From: Clostridiales bacterium
GTDB lineage: Bacteria; Bacillota; Clostridia; Oscillospirales; Oscillospiraceae
NCBI GenBank assembly: GCA_003516765.1
Contig: DPCD01000147.1
Location: 1 to 19,410 of the forward strand
DNA length: 19,410 bases
Direction: 5' to 3'
This document shows, one piece after another, positions 4,842 to 13,095 of this stretch. The position numbers were made by a program, and so were the translations under genes. Below the pieces are notes generated by a model that was not told the DNA's origin, did not search any database, and saw nothing but the letters and a program-made list of their open reading frames with translations. Each line of letters begins with the position of its first letter. The stretch's first letter is position 1.

Positions 4842-6905
4842 TTGAAGTACGGAACCTGGACAATTTCGTCCTATGAAGAAAGCGCGGCAGGTGCGCTGCG
4901 CGCGGCAGGCTGGTCGCCGGTAACGGCGGCTGTTTTGTGCAGCCGGGGCTATGACACGCCGGAAAAGGCGCAGGAATTTCTGTCGGCAGATGTGCCGCTG
5001 TCAAGCCCCATGGATCTGCTGGACATGGACAAGGCGGTGCGCCGGGTCAGAAAAGCACTCGAACGGCGCGAGCATATCTGCGTGTTCGGAGACTATGATG
5101 TCGACGGCATCACGGCGACATGCCTGCTCACGGACTTTCTGCGCAAGCGCGGCGCTCATGTGACAAGCTACATTCCCGCCAGACTCGAAGAGGGCTACGG
5201 GCTCAACGAGATTGCCGTGCGCGCACTGCGCGCGCAGGATGTGAAGCTGATCATCACGGTCGACTGCGGCATCACAGCAAATCAGGAGGCAGCGTTGTGC
5301 AAAGAGCTCGGCATGGAGCTTGTCATCACGGACCACCACGAGTGCAAGTCCGATCTGCCGGAGGCGGTCGCGGTGGTAGACCCCCACAGGAAGGACCAGC
5401 CGGAGCCGGTTCTGGAGATGGCAGGCGTGGGCGTGGCGTTCAAGCTTGCCGCCGCGCTCGCGGGCGATCAGGAGGCGCTGCTCGCAGAATACTGTGACCT
5501 GCTGTGCCTCGGCACGGTGGCAGATGTGATGCCCCTGACAGGAGAAAACCGCAAAATGGTCTGGCGCGGGCTGCAGGCGCTCTCCAACCCCAAGCGGGTC
5601 GGGCTTGCGGCTTTGATGGCAGAGTGCGGCGCGCTGCGCCCGCCCATCACGGCAGGGACCATCGGCTATACCTTAGCCCCCAGAATCAACGCCGCCGGGC
5701 GCATGGGACATGTGGAAATTGCAACAGAGCTGTTTCTGACAAACGACGCGGCGCGCGCGGTGGACCTGGCAAGCCAGCTGTGCAAGCTCAACCGCAAGCG
5801 GCAGGATGTGGAGAGCGGCATTTACCGGCAGGCGGTTTCAATGCTCCCGGCAGGAAAGGCGCCGAAGGCAATTGTCCTGGCGGATGAAACATGGCACCAG
5901 GGCGTGGTCGGCATTGTTGCCTCGCGGCTTGCCGAGGAATACAGCTGTCCGACATTTCTAATCTGCCTCGACGGCGACAAGGGAAAAGCGTCCTCCCGCT
6001 CGTATGGCGGGTTCAACCTGTTTTCCTCGCTGGAGCAGGTATCGGATTTGTTGGAGAGCTACGGCGGGCACGAGCTTGCCGCGGGCTTTACCATCCGGCG
6101 TGACCGGATTGACCGCTTCCGCGAGCGGATTTATGAGCTGACCGACGCCTTTTCAAAATCTCCCGATTGCAATCCGGCGCTGCAGATCGACTGCGAGATT
6201 CCGCCGCAGCTGCTCACGGTGCAGAATGTGCAGCAGCTCGACGAGCTCGAGCCGTGCGGCGCGGGCTGTCCGCGTCCGGTACTTTTCATGCGCAGCCTGA
6301 CTGTCAGCGATCTGTCTGAGGTCGGCGGCGGCAAGCATCTGCGGCTGCGCCTGTCCGGAAACGGGTATCATTTTAACGCCATCTTCTTCTCTACGACCGC
6401 AAAGCTTGCCGCGGTTGCGCTGGGAGATGTGGTCGATATCGCCTACACCCCGCAGATCAATGAATACCGCGGACTTCGCACCGTGCAGCTGAATCTGCTG
6501 GATATTCGCCCCGACGAGCAGGCGCGCGCGCGTCTCGGCGCCGGCAAGGCGCTCTACCGCAGGCATCTGCAGGGGCAGGTGCTGAGCGCGCAGGAGTTCG
6601 ACCGGCTGATCCCCGAGCGGCAGGACTTTGTCGCAGTCTGGCGGTATCTGGCGGCAAGCGCACAGAACGGCGTCGTTTGCGAGGAGTTTGGCTGTCTCGT
6701 GCGCAAAATCACGCGCTATGCGGGCTGCACCTACAGCGGCAGCAAAATCCGCGTGTGCCTCGACGTTTTTCAGGAGCAGGGACTTTTGCAGATGGAGCAG
6801 CGCCCGAAGCTGCTCGTCATCCGCCTGACCAGCGACGGTCATAAGGTCGATCTGGAAAGCAGTCCCACGCTTCTTCATCTCAAAGAGTTAAAGGCAGGAA
6901 CCTGA
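4842..6905 (+). CDS. recJ: Single-stranded-DNA-specific exonuclease RecJ
   Basis: RecJ is a cytosolic 5'-3' exonuclease on single-stranded DNA, acting in recombinational repair, mismatch repair and restart of stalled forks. The DHH phosphoesterase motifs are complete: DYDVDG at residues 84-89, TVDCG with Asp141, Asp164-His165-His166 (ITDHHE) and VDPH at 179-182. The DHHA1 'GGHELAAGF' motif follows near residue 408, then an OB-like domain. At 687 residues it is longer than the E. coli enzyme because of a C-terminal extension of about 110 residues, as seen in Firmicutes. The start is a TTG at 4842 with a poor ribosome site; no in-frame ATG or GTG start lies close upstream, and the W-x-I-S N-terminal segment is typical. 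The stop codon directly abuts the rel ATG. Confidence 0.95.
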   Translation: MKYGTWTISSYEESAAGALRAAGWSPVTAAVLCSRGYDTPEKAQEFLSADVPLSSPMDLLDMDKAVRRVRKALERREHICVFGDYDVDGITATCLLTDFLRKRGAHVTSYIPARLEEGYGLNEIAVRALRAQDVKLIITVDCGITANQEAALCKELGMELVITDHHECKSDLPEAVAVVDPHRKDQPEPVLEMAGVGVAFKLAAALAGDQEALLAEYCDLLCLGTVADVMPLTGENRKMVWRGLQALSNPKRVGLAALMAECGALRPPITAGTIGYTLAPRINAAGRMGHVEIATELFLTNDAARAVDLASQLCKLNRKRQDVESGIYRQAVSMLPAGKAPKAIVLADETWHQGVVGIVASRLAEEYSCPTFLICLDGDKGKASSRSYGGFNLFSSLEQVSDLLESYGGHELAAGFTIRRDRIDRFRERIYELTDAFSKSPDCNPALQIDCEIPPQLLTVQNVQQLDELEPCGAGCPRPVLFMRSLTVSDLSEVGGGKHLRLRLSGNGYHFNAIFFSTTAKLAAVALGDVVDIAYTPQINEYRGLRTVQLNLLDIRPDEQARARLGAGKALYRRHLQGQVLSAQEFDRLIPERQDFVAVWRYLAASAQNGVVCEEFGCLVRKITRYAGCTYSGSKIRVCLDVFQEQGLLQMEQRPKLLVIRLTSDGHKVDLESSPTLLHLKELKAGT

Positions 6906-9071
6906 ATGGAAACCAGAGAAGAACATTACGCTTCGATGATGCAGGCGGTGCAGCGCTATGCACCGTCGGCAGATCTTGAGGAGATTCAGAAGGCGTATGA
7001 ATACGCCGACCGCAAGCACAAAAACCAGCTGCGAAAGTCGGGAGAGCCGTATATCATTCACCCGCTGGCAGTGGCAGAAATTGTGGCGGAGATCGGTCTG
7101 GACACCGACGCAATTGTCGCCGCGCTGCTGCACGACTGTCTGGAAGACACCGACGCAAGCTTCGACGAAATCTCCCGCATGTTCGGGCAGACGGTCGCCG
7201 AGCTGGTCGAAGGCGTCACGAAACTCACGCGCGTGCAGTATTCCACGACCGAAGAGCAGCAGATGGAAAACCTGCGCAAGATGTTCATGGCAATGTCCAA
7301 AGACATCCGGGTCATCCTGATCAAAATCGCGGACCGGCTGCATAACACGCGGACCCTGCAGTACCAGACGCCTGCCAAACAGATTTCCAAGTCGATGGAG
7401 ACGATGGAAATTTACGCGCCTCTGGCGCACCGGCTCGGCATGCAGAAGATCAAGTGGGAGCTCGAAGACGTGTCGCTGCAGTACCTCGACCCCGAGGGCT
7501 ACCAGCAGATCATCGACTATCTGCACGAAAACGAGGCAAGCGCGCAGAACTTCATGAACGCCATCCAGTCGAAAATCACCGACCGGCTTGCCTCCGTCGG
7601 CATCCACGGGTCGATTTACGGCAGGGTCAAGCACACGTATTCCATCTACCGCAAGATGCGCGCGCAGAACAAGACAATCGACGAGCTGTACGATTTGTAT
7701 GCCTTCCGCGTGATTGTCGATAACATCGCTGACTGCTACAATGTCCTCGGTCACATCCACGATCTATTCAATCCGATTCCGGGCAGATTCAAGGACTATA
7801 TCTCAACCCCGAAGCCCAACATGTATCAGTCGCTCCACACGACCGTCATTGGCTCACAGGGCATTCCCTTCGAGGTGCAGATCCGCACGTGGGAGATGCA
7901 CCAGACAGCGGAATATGGCATTGCGGCGCACTGGAAATATAAGCAGAACGTCGGCGAGGGCTCAGAAAAGGAATTCGAGTGGGTCCGCAGGCTTCTGGAA
8001 AATCAGCAGGACACCGAAGCAGACGACTATATCCACTCTCTGAAGGTCGACATGTTCGACGACGAGGTCTTCGTCTTCACCCCCAAGGGAAAGGTCATGA
8101 GCCTGCCGTCCGGCTCGACGCCGATCGACTTTGCCTATGCGATTCACTCCGCCGTCGGCAACACCATGATCGGCGCGAAGGTCAACAACCGCATCGCAAG
8201 CTACGATCAGGTGCTGCACAACGGCGACATTGTCGAGGTGCTGACGTCGAAATCGGCAAAGGGACCGAGCCGCGACTGGCTCAACATCTGCCGGTCCAAT
8301 CAGGCGCGCATCAAGATCAAGCAGTGGTTCAAGCGCGAAAAGCGCGACGAGAATATCATCCGCGGCAAGGCAAGCTTTGAATCCGAGCTGCGCCGCATCG
8401 GCATCAACCCCGAGATCATTCAGTCCGAGGAAGTGCTGCCGCTGGTTCTCAAGAAAGTCAGCTTCGACTGTCTGGACGATATGTATGCTGCCATCGGCTT
8501 CGGCGGTCTGACTGCCATCAAGGCGGTCGGCAGAATCCGCGACGAGCTGACGAAGGCGACGAAGGTGGCAACGCCGAAGGAGCTTTTGAACTTAAACAAG
8601 CAGCAGCCTGCCGTCAATGCCTCGGGCGTCATTGTCGAGGACATCGGCTCGTGCATGATCAAGTTCAGCCGCTGCTGCACGCCGGTGCCGGGTGACGATA
8701 TCATTGGCTTTATCACCAAGGGCTACGGCGTATCGGTCCACCGCAAGGACTGCCCGAACGCCAAAAGCGCGATGGACCCCTCGCAGTCCGGCAGATGGGT
8801 CAAGGTTACCTGGGCAGAGAGCCCGGAGGCGACGTTCACAACCGCGCTGGAGGTCGACTCGGTCGACCGCGACGGCTTGATGCTGGACGTGGCAACCATC
8901 CTGACGAGCCTGCGGCTTCGCATGAACGAAATGTCTGCCCGCTCGGTCGGAAGCGGAAGAGCGCTGGTCAGTCTGGTGTTCCAGGTTCACAATCTGACGG
9001 AGCTTCAAAACGTGATGGCGCGCCTGCGCGGCATTTCCGGTGTGAGCGCGGTCCGGCGCGCGGAAGGATAA
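6906..9071 (+). CDS. rel: Bifunctional (p)ppGpp synthetase/hydrolase (Rel/SpoT family)
   Basis: This 721-residue RSH enzyme makes the alarmone (p)ppGpp from GTP or GDP plus ATP on starved ribosomes and also hydrolyses it. The hydrolase HD domain is intact (His52, His76-Asp77, Glu80-Asp81 in LLHDCLEDT). The synthetase domain carries 'HTYSIYRKM', 'GRFKDYISTPKPNMYQSLH' and 'EVQIRTWEMH'. A TGS domain follows ('VFVFTPKGKVMSLPSGSTP'), then a Cys-Cys motif ('SRCCTPVPGDDI') and a C-terminal ACT domain from about residue 645. Full length and intact motifs in both catalytic halves indicate a bifunctional long RSH protein, as is usual in Firmicutes. The ATG immediately follows the recJ TGA, and an AGGAA ribosome site lies inside the end of recJ, suggesting translational coupling. 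Confidence 0.96.
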   Translation: METREEHYASMMQAVQRYAPSADLEEIQKAYEYADRKHKNQLRKSGEPYIIHPLAVAEIVAEIGLDTDAIVAALLHDCLEDTDASFDEISRMFGQTVAELVEGVTKLTRVQYSTTEEQQMENLRKMFMAMSKDIRVILIKIADRLHNTRTLQYQTPAKQISKSMETMEIYAPLAHRLGMQKIKWELEDVSLQYLDPEGYQQIIDYLHENEASAQNFMNAIQSKITDRLASVGIHGSIYGRVKHTYSIYRKMRAQNKTIDELYDLYAFRVIVDNIADCYNVLGHIHDLFNPIPGRFKDYISTPKPNMYQSLHTTVIGSQGIPFEVQIRTWEMHQTAEYGIAAHWKYKQNVGEGSEKEFEWVRRLLENQQDTEADDYIHSLKVDMFDDEVFVFTPKGKVMSLPSGSTPIDFAYAIHSAVGNTMIGAKVNNRIASYDQVLHNGDIVEVLTSKSAKGPSRDWLNICRSNQARIKIKQWFKREKRDENIIRGKASFESELRRIGINPEIIQSEEVLPLVLKKVSFDCLDDMYAAIGFGGLTAIKAVGRIRDELTKATKVATPKELLNLNKQQPAVNASGVIVEDIGSCMIKFSRCCTPVPGDDIIGFITKGYGVSVHRKDCPNAKSAMDPSQSGRWVKVTWAESPEATFTTALEVDSVDRDGLMLDVATILTSLRLRMNEMSARSVGSGRALVSLVFQVHNLTELQNVMARLRGISGVSAVRRAEG

Positions 9072-9081
9072 GGAGTAAGAT

Positions 9082-9531
9082 ATGAAAGCAGTTGTCACGC
9101 GAGTCAATTCCGCGTCTGTTTCGATTGACGGTTCGGTCTGCGGCAGAATCGGAAAGGGATTTCTGATTCTGCTCGGCGTCGCGCCAGGGGATACCCCCGA
9201 AAAGTGCAGAAAGCTTGCCGAGAAAATTCTGGGGCTTCGCGTCTTCCGGGACGAAAACGACAAGATGAACCTGTCGCTTTCCGACGTCGGCGGCGAGGTG
9301 CTGGTCGTCAGCCAGTTCACGCTCTACGGCGACGTAAGCCACGGCAGACGCCCGAGCTTCATCGGCGCCGGAAAGCCCGACATTGCCATTCCGCTCTACG
9401 AGCAGTTTTTGTCCGAATGCGAGCGGCTGGGCTTCCCGCCGCAGCACGGCGAGTTCGGCGCATATATGCAGGTCGCGTCCGAAAACGACGGACCGGTTAC
9501 CCTGATTGTCGACACAAATGATCTCAAATAA
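9082..9531 (+). CDS. dtd: D-aminoacyl-tRNA deacylase
   Basis: Dtd removes D-amino acids (and glycine mischarged on tRNA-Ala) from tRNAs in the cytosol, proofreading translation. The 149-residue length is standard. The catalytic SQFTLY motif is at residues 77-82 and the Gly-cisPro motif at Gly137-Pro138 (NDGPVT); together they form the chiral-selective pocket of the dimer. The start MKAVVTRVNSASVSIDG is typical. An AAGGAG ribosome site lies about 7 nt before the ATG, 10 nt after the rel stop. The rel-dtd pair is a common Firmicutes neighbourhood. The following 149 bp have no gene; I see only a weak GCGGA/TCCGC hairpin there and no convincing promoter. Confidence 0.96.
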   Translation: MKAVVTRVNSASVSIDGSVCGRIGKGFLILLGVAPGDTPEKCRKLAEKILGLRVFRDENDKMNLSLSDVGGEVLVVSQFTLYGDVSHGRRPSFIGAGKPDIAIPLYEQFLSECERLGFPPQHGEFGAYMQVASENDGPVTLIVDTNDLK

Positions 9532-9680
9532 GCGCAGCGGATCTTTTCCGCCGGAAGTGCGTTGCACAGGCTTGACGTACACACGATACGCCTTCGCCCG
9601 CGCGCCTTCTTCCGACGAAAAATCTCTCGCTGCTGCACACTTTCCGTTTTTTAATTTTTAAAATCCGAAAGGAACTCCAT

Positions 9681-10283
9681 ATGAACATTATCACTTTGCC
9701 GCTGGGACCGTTGGAGACCAACTGCTACGTGGTCTTTGAGAACGCACCCGGCGCGTGCGCGCTCGTAGACCCCGGCGCGCAGGCGCAGAGCATTCTCGAC
9801 TGCCTGAAAGAACGCGGTCTGACGCCGGGCTTGATTCTGCTGACGCACGCGCACTTCGATCACACGGGTGCACTTCGCGAGCTGCATGCGCAGTATCCGG
9901 ACGTGCCGATTTACGTCAGCGCGCAGGACACCGACGAGACGCTGAACATGAGTCACAGCAACCTCGTCTATACCGACACCTTCCTCGACGGCGACGAAAT
10001 TTCTCTGCCGCCGCTGCAGTTCCATGCCATCTCCACGCCCGGACACACGAAGGGTTCGAGCTGCTTTGTCTGCGGCAATACGATTTTCTCGGGCGACACG
10101 CTCTTTGAGGGCTGCTGCGGCAGAACCGATCTTCCCGGCGGCTCGGAAAAGCAGATGATGGCGTCGCTCAAGCGTCTGGCAGAGCTGCCGGGCGACTATC
10201 AGGTGCTGCCGGGGCACGGTCCTTCGTCGACGCTGGAACGTGAGCGGCAAACGAACTTCTACATGCGCGAGGCGATGCGATGA
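9681..10283 (+). CDS. MBL-fold metallo-hydrolase (glyoxalase II-like, YqgX type)
   Basis: This 200-residue cytosolic metallo-beta-lactamase-fold hydrolase has the metal-binding motif His56-x-His58-x-Asp60-His61 (LTHAHFDHTG). 'TPGHTKGSSC' and 'SGDTLFEGCCGRTDLPGG' provide the further His and Asp ligands, and 'LPGHGPSSTLERERQTN' closes the domain. The pattern is that of the short glyoxalase II-like subgroup, lacking the helical C-terminal domain of true glyoxalase II. Such enzymes hydrolyse thioesters such as S-lactoyl thiols, but the physiological substrate is uncertain. AAGGA precedes the ATG by about 8 nt. Its last codons overlap the start of hemZ (ATGA), implying co-translation. Confidence 0.93.
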   Translation: MNIITLPLGPLETNCYVVFENAPGACALVDPGAQAQSILDCLKERGLTPGLILLTHAHFDHTGALRELHAQYPDVPIYVSAQDTDETLNMSHSNLVYTDTFLDGDEISLPPLQFHAISTPGHTKGSSCFVCGNTIFSGDTLFEGCCGRTDLPGGSEKQMMASLKRLAELPGDYQVLPGHGPSSTLERERQTNFYMREAMR

Positions 10284-11773
10284 AGCTGCTGCTGCGAGGT
10301 CACACCGAGCGGTATCCGGTCGAGCAGCTGCAGATGCAGCTGTTCGGAAACGAACCGTCGGAATTTGTGACGGAGGAATTTGAAGAAGACGGCACCATAT
10401 CGTCTCTTTCGCGCGGGAAGCTCTATCTGACCGCGACGGCAAGGGTGCGCTACCGCGGAAAAACGGGCTTTGCTGCACGAAGGCTCCCGCTGGAGCAGGC
10501 GGATGTGCGCCGGACGCGCCGGCTTTTGCAGCAGAGCTATTATCTTGCTGCCATTCAGGTGCTCGATACCGTTCCGCCCTGGGGCGCGCTGTCCGGCGTG
10601 CGCCCGACGAAGCTGTCGACCAAATGCATGCTCGAGGGCGGAAGCGAACGTGCGGCAAAAAAGCTTCTGGAGCAGACGTATTTCGTCACGCCGGAACGCA
10701 GCCGCCTGTGTGTCGACGCCTCGCGCCACACGCTGGAGGCTGTCAGGCTGTCGGAACCCACGGATCTTTCGGTCTACATCGGCATCCCCTTCTGCCCCAC
10801 GCGCTGCTCATACTGCTCGTTTGTCAGCGAGTCGATTGAGCGCTTCGGCGCGTTCCTGCCGCCGTATCTTGCGGCGCTGCACCGGGAAATCGAATACACG
10901 GGAAAACTGCTGCGCGCGTCCGGGTATCACATCCGCTCGTTATACATGGGCGGCGGCACGCCGACGACGCTTTCCAGCGCGCAGATGCAGGCGCTTCTGG
11001 CAGCGATCCATGAGAGCTTTGACCTCTCGCGCTGTCTGGAATTTACCGTCGAGGGCGGAAGACCGGACACGCTGGACCGCGAAAAGCTGCAGGTCATTAA
11101 AAATGGCGGCGCGACGCGCATTTCCATTAACCCCCAGACGATGGCAGACGACGTGCTGGAACATGTGGGGCGGAAGCACACAAGCGCGCAGACTTTAGAG
11201 GCGTTTCATCAGGCGCGCGAGGTGGGCTTCGAGGATATCAACATGGACCTCATCGCGGGGCTTCCGGGCGACACGGCGGAGAAATTCGCCGCTTCTCTTT
11301 CGCAGGTTCTCGCGCTTCGCCCCAGCAATGTGACGGTTCACACACTGGCGCTCAAAAAGGGCGCGAATCTGTTCCAGAACCGGACGGCGCTGCCATCGCG
11401 CGAGGCGGTCGGGCAGATGCTCCATGACGCGGAGCAGGCGCTGCGCGCGGGCGGTTTCGAGCCATACTATCTCTACCGGCAGAAATACATGTCCGGCAGT
11501 TTTGAAAACACAGGCTGGTGCAAGCCGGGATTTACCGGCTGGTATAACATATACATGATGGAAGAGCTCCACACCATTTTGTCCCTGGGCGGCGGCGGTA
11601 TGAACAAGATCAATCTCCCCGCCGGGCAGCTGGAGCGGTTCCACAACCCAAAATCGCCGCAGGACTACATTGCGCGCATCGATACCATTTTGCAGCAGAA
11701 GGACGAGATTTTCGAAATTCTGCATCGGCTCGCGCAGCAATCATCTACACCCATTGAGGAGGAATGCGAATGA
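10280..11773 (+). CDS. hemZ: Oxygen-independent coproporphyrinogen III dehydrogenase HemZ
   Basis: HemZ is a radical-SAM enzyme of the HemN/HemW/HemZ group, associated with anaerobic conversion of coproporphyrinogen III to protoporphyrinogen IX; some group members act in haem handling instead. The cluster motif Cys172-x3-Cys176-x2-Cys179 (CPTRCSYC) is intact. The SAM-binding 'MGGGTPTTLS' and 'FTVEGGRPDTL' follow, then 'DINMDLIAGLPGDT'. The roughly 165-residue N-terminal extension ahead of the radical-SAM core and the C-terminal 'GWYNIYMMEELHTILSLGGGGMNK' fit HemZ better than HemN or HemW. Length (497) is normal. Start and stop overlap both neighbours by ATGA. No other haem synthesis gene is in the window, so the real substrate remains open. 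Confidence 0.92.
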   Translation: MKLLLRGHTERYPVEQLQMQLFGNEPSEFVTEEFEEDGTISSLSRGKLYLTATARVRYRGKTGFAARRLPLEQADVRRTRRLLQQSYYLAAIQVLDTVPPWGALSGVRPTKLSTKCMLEGGSERAAKKLLEQTYFVTPERSRLCVDASRHTLEAVRLSEPTDLSVYIGIPFCPTRCSYCSFVSESIERFGAFLPPYLAALHREIEYTGKLLRASGYHIRSLYMGGGTPTTLSSAQMQALLAAIHESFDLSRCLEFTVEGGRPDTLDREKLQVIKNGGATRISINPQTMADDVLEHVGRKHTSAQTLEAFHQAREVGFEDINMDLIAGLPGDTAEKFAASLSQVLALRPSNVTVHTLALKKGANLFQNRTALPSREAVGQMLHDAEQALRAGGFEPYYLYRQKYMSGSFENTGWCKPGFTGWYNIYMMEELHTILSLGGGGMNKINLPAGQLERFHNPKSPQDYIARIDTILQQKDEIFEILHRLAQQSSTPIEEECE

Positions 11774-13095
11774 ATACCCTCTTTTCCCATGTCTGCGTCG
11801 TCACGATGGACGAGCGGATGTCGGTCTGGACCGATGCCTTTGTCGGCGTGACCGACGGTAAAATCAGCTATCTCAGCAAGCACGCCCCGGAGGAAAAGCC
11901 CACGCAAATCATCGACGCGACCGGTATGGTCCTGATGCCGGGTTTCATCAACTGCCACACGCATCTTCCGATGCAGCTGCTGCGCGGGTATGCAGACGAT
12001 CTGAAGCTGCAGGAATGGCTCAACGACTATATCTTCCCGCGCGAAGACCGGCTCGACGGCAGGTGCGTGCGCGCGGCGACGACGCTGGCGGTCGCGGAAT
12101 GTTTGAAATTCGGCGTAACGAGCGTGTCCGACATGTATTACTTCTGCGACGATATCTGCGACGTCATTGCAAAATCTGGCATGAAGGCGAATATCTCCCG
12201 CGGCACGTCGATGTTCCTGGGAGACGATTTTGACTTTGAGAAATTCCCCGCCTGTCAGGAGCTGGTGGCGCTCAAGAACAAATGGCACAATTTTGATGGC
12301 GGCAGAATCAAGATCGAAGCGTCCATCCACGCCGAGTATACCTCCACCTATCAGCTCTGGGACGCACTCGCCGAGTTTGCCATCAATGAAGGCATCGGCA
12401 TGCAGGTGCATGTGTCGGAAACCAAACTGGAGCATGAGCAGTGCGTCGAGCGCTATGGGCTGACCCCGGCGCAGGTGCTCGACTGCCACCATGTGTTCGA
12501 CGTGCCGACGACGGCGGCGCACTGCGTCCACTTAACGCAGGAAGACATGAAGCTTCTTGCCAAGCGGCGCGTGAGCGCGGTGCACTGCCCGGTGAGCAAT
12601 CTGAAGCTTGCCTCCGGCTGCGCGGATGTGATGGGCATGGTCAAGGCGGGTATGAACGTCTGCCTCGGCACCGACTCGGTCGCATCCAACAACAACCTCG
12701 ACCTCTTCGAGGAAATCAAAGCGTGCACGCTGATGGCAAAGGCAAAAACCGGCGACCCTACCGCCATTCCGGCGGAAGCCGCGCTCATGATGGCAACGGT
12801 CTGCGGCGCGAAGGCGCAGGGGCGCGAAAAAGAGTGCGGGCAAATCAAGCTCGGTATGGACGCGGATCTGATTCTGCTGGACTTCACGCAGCCGCACCTG
12901 ATTCCGTGCCACAACGTTCTTTCGAATCTGGTCTATGCCGCGTCGGGTCACGACGTGGTCCTGACCATGGTGCGCGGGCAGATTCTCTACAACGCCGGCA
13001 AGTTCCCGACGTTAGACCTTGCGGGCGCACTCAAGGAGCTGCATGACTACGCGATTCCGAAGGTCTTCTCCGACGATGAGGAGGCTCCCAAATGA
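11770..13095 (+). CDS. mtaD: Amidohydrolase, methylthioadenosine/S-adenosylhomocysteine deaminase-like
   Basis: This 441-residue cytosolic metal-dependent amidohydrolase belongs to the TrzN/MtaD branch, which deaminates 5'-methylthioadenosine, S-adenosylhomocysteine or related adenosines to the inosine forms. Metal ligands are His63-x-His65 in NCHTHL, the His in 'QVHVSET', the His in 'AAHCVHLT' and the Asp in 'CLGTDSVASNNNLDLFEE'. The C-terminal 'LGMDADLILLDF' strand completes the composite beta domain. The ATG at 11770 is preferred: AGGAGG (11757-11762) is 7 nt upstream, whereas the ATG at 11764 is only 1 nt from it. It overlaps the hemZ stop (ATGA). It could recycle SAM by-products from neighbouring radical-SAM chemistry, but that is inference, and related deaminases cannot be excluded. 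Confidence 0.88.
   Translation: MNTLFSHVCVVTMDERMSVWTDAFVGVTDGKISYLSKHAPEEKPTQIIDATGMVLMPGFINCHTHLPMQLLRGYADDLKLQEWLNDYIFPREDRLDGRCVRAATTLAVAECLKFGVTSVSDMYYFCDDICDVIAKSGMKANISRGTSMFLGDDFDFEKFPACQELVALKNKWHNFDGGRIKIEASIHAEYTSTYQLWDALAEFAINEGIGMQVHVSETKLEHEQCVERYGLTPAQVLDCHHVFDVPTTAAHCVHLTQEDMKLLAKRRVSAVHCPVSNLKLASGCADVMGMVKAGMNVCLGTDSVASNNNLDLFEEIKACTLMAKAKTGDPTAIPAEAALMMATVCGAKAQGREKECGQIKLGMDADLILLDFTQPHLIPCHNVLSNLVYAASGHDVVLTMVRGQILYNAGKFPTLDLAGALKELHDYAIPKVFSDDEEAPK

Noticed and set aside
4621..5004. Upstream extension of the metallophosphatase frame
   Set aside because: It crosses the recJ promoter and start, lacks family similarity, and GGAGG precedes the ATG at 4620 at good spacing.
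6888..7760. 290-codon minus-strand open frame over rel
   Set aside because: It is a shadow of the highly conserved HD and synthetase domains of rel.
9573..9601. TTGACG as a -35 box of a promoter for the MBL hydrolase
   Set aside because: No -10-like hexamer lies 16-18 bp downstream; the region there is GC-rich.
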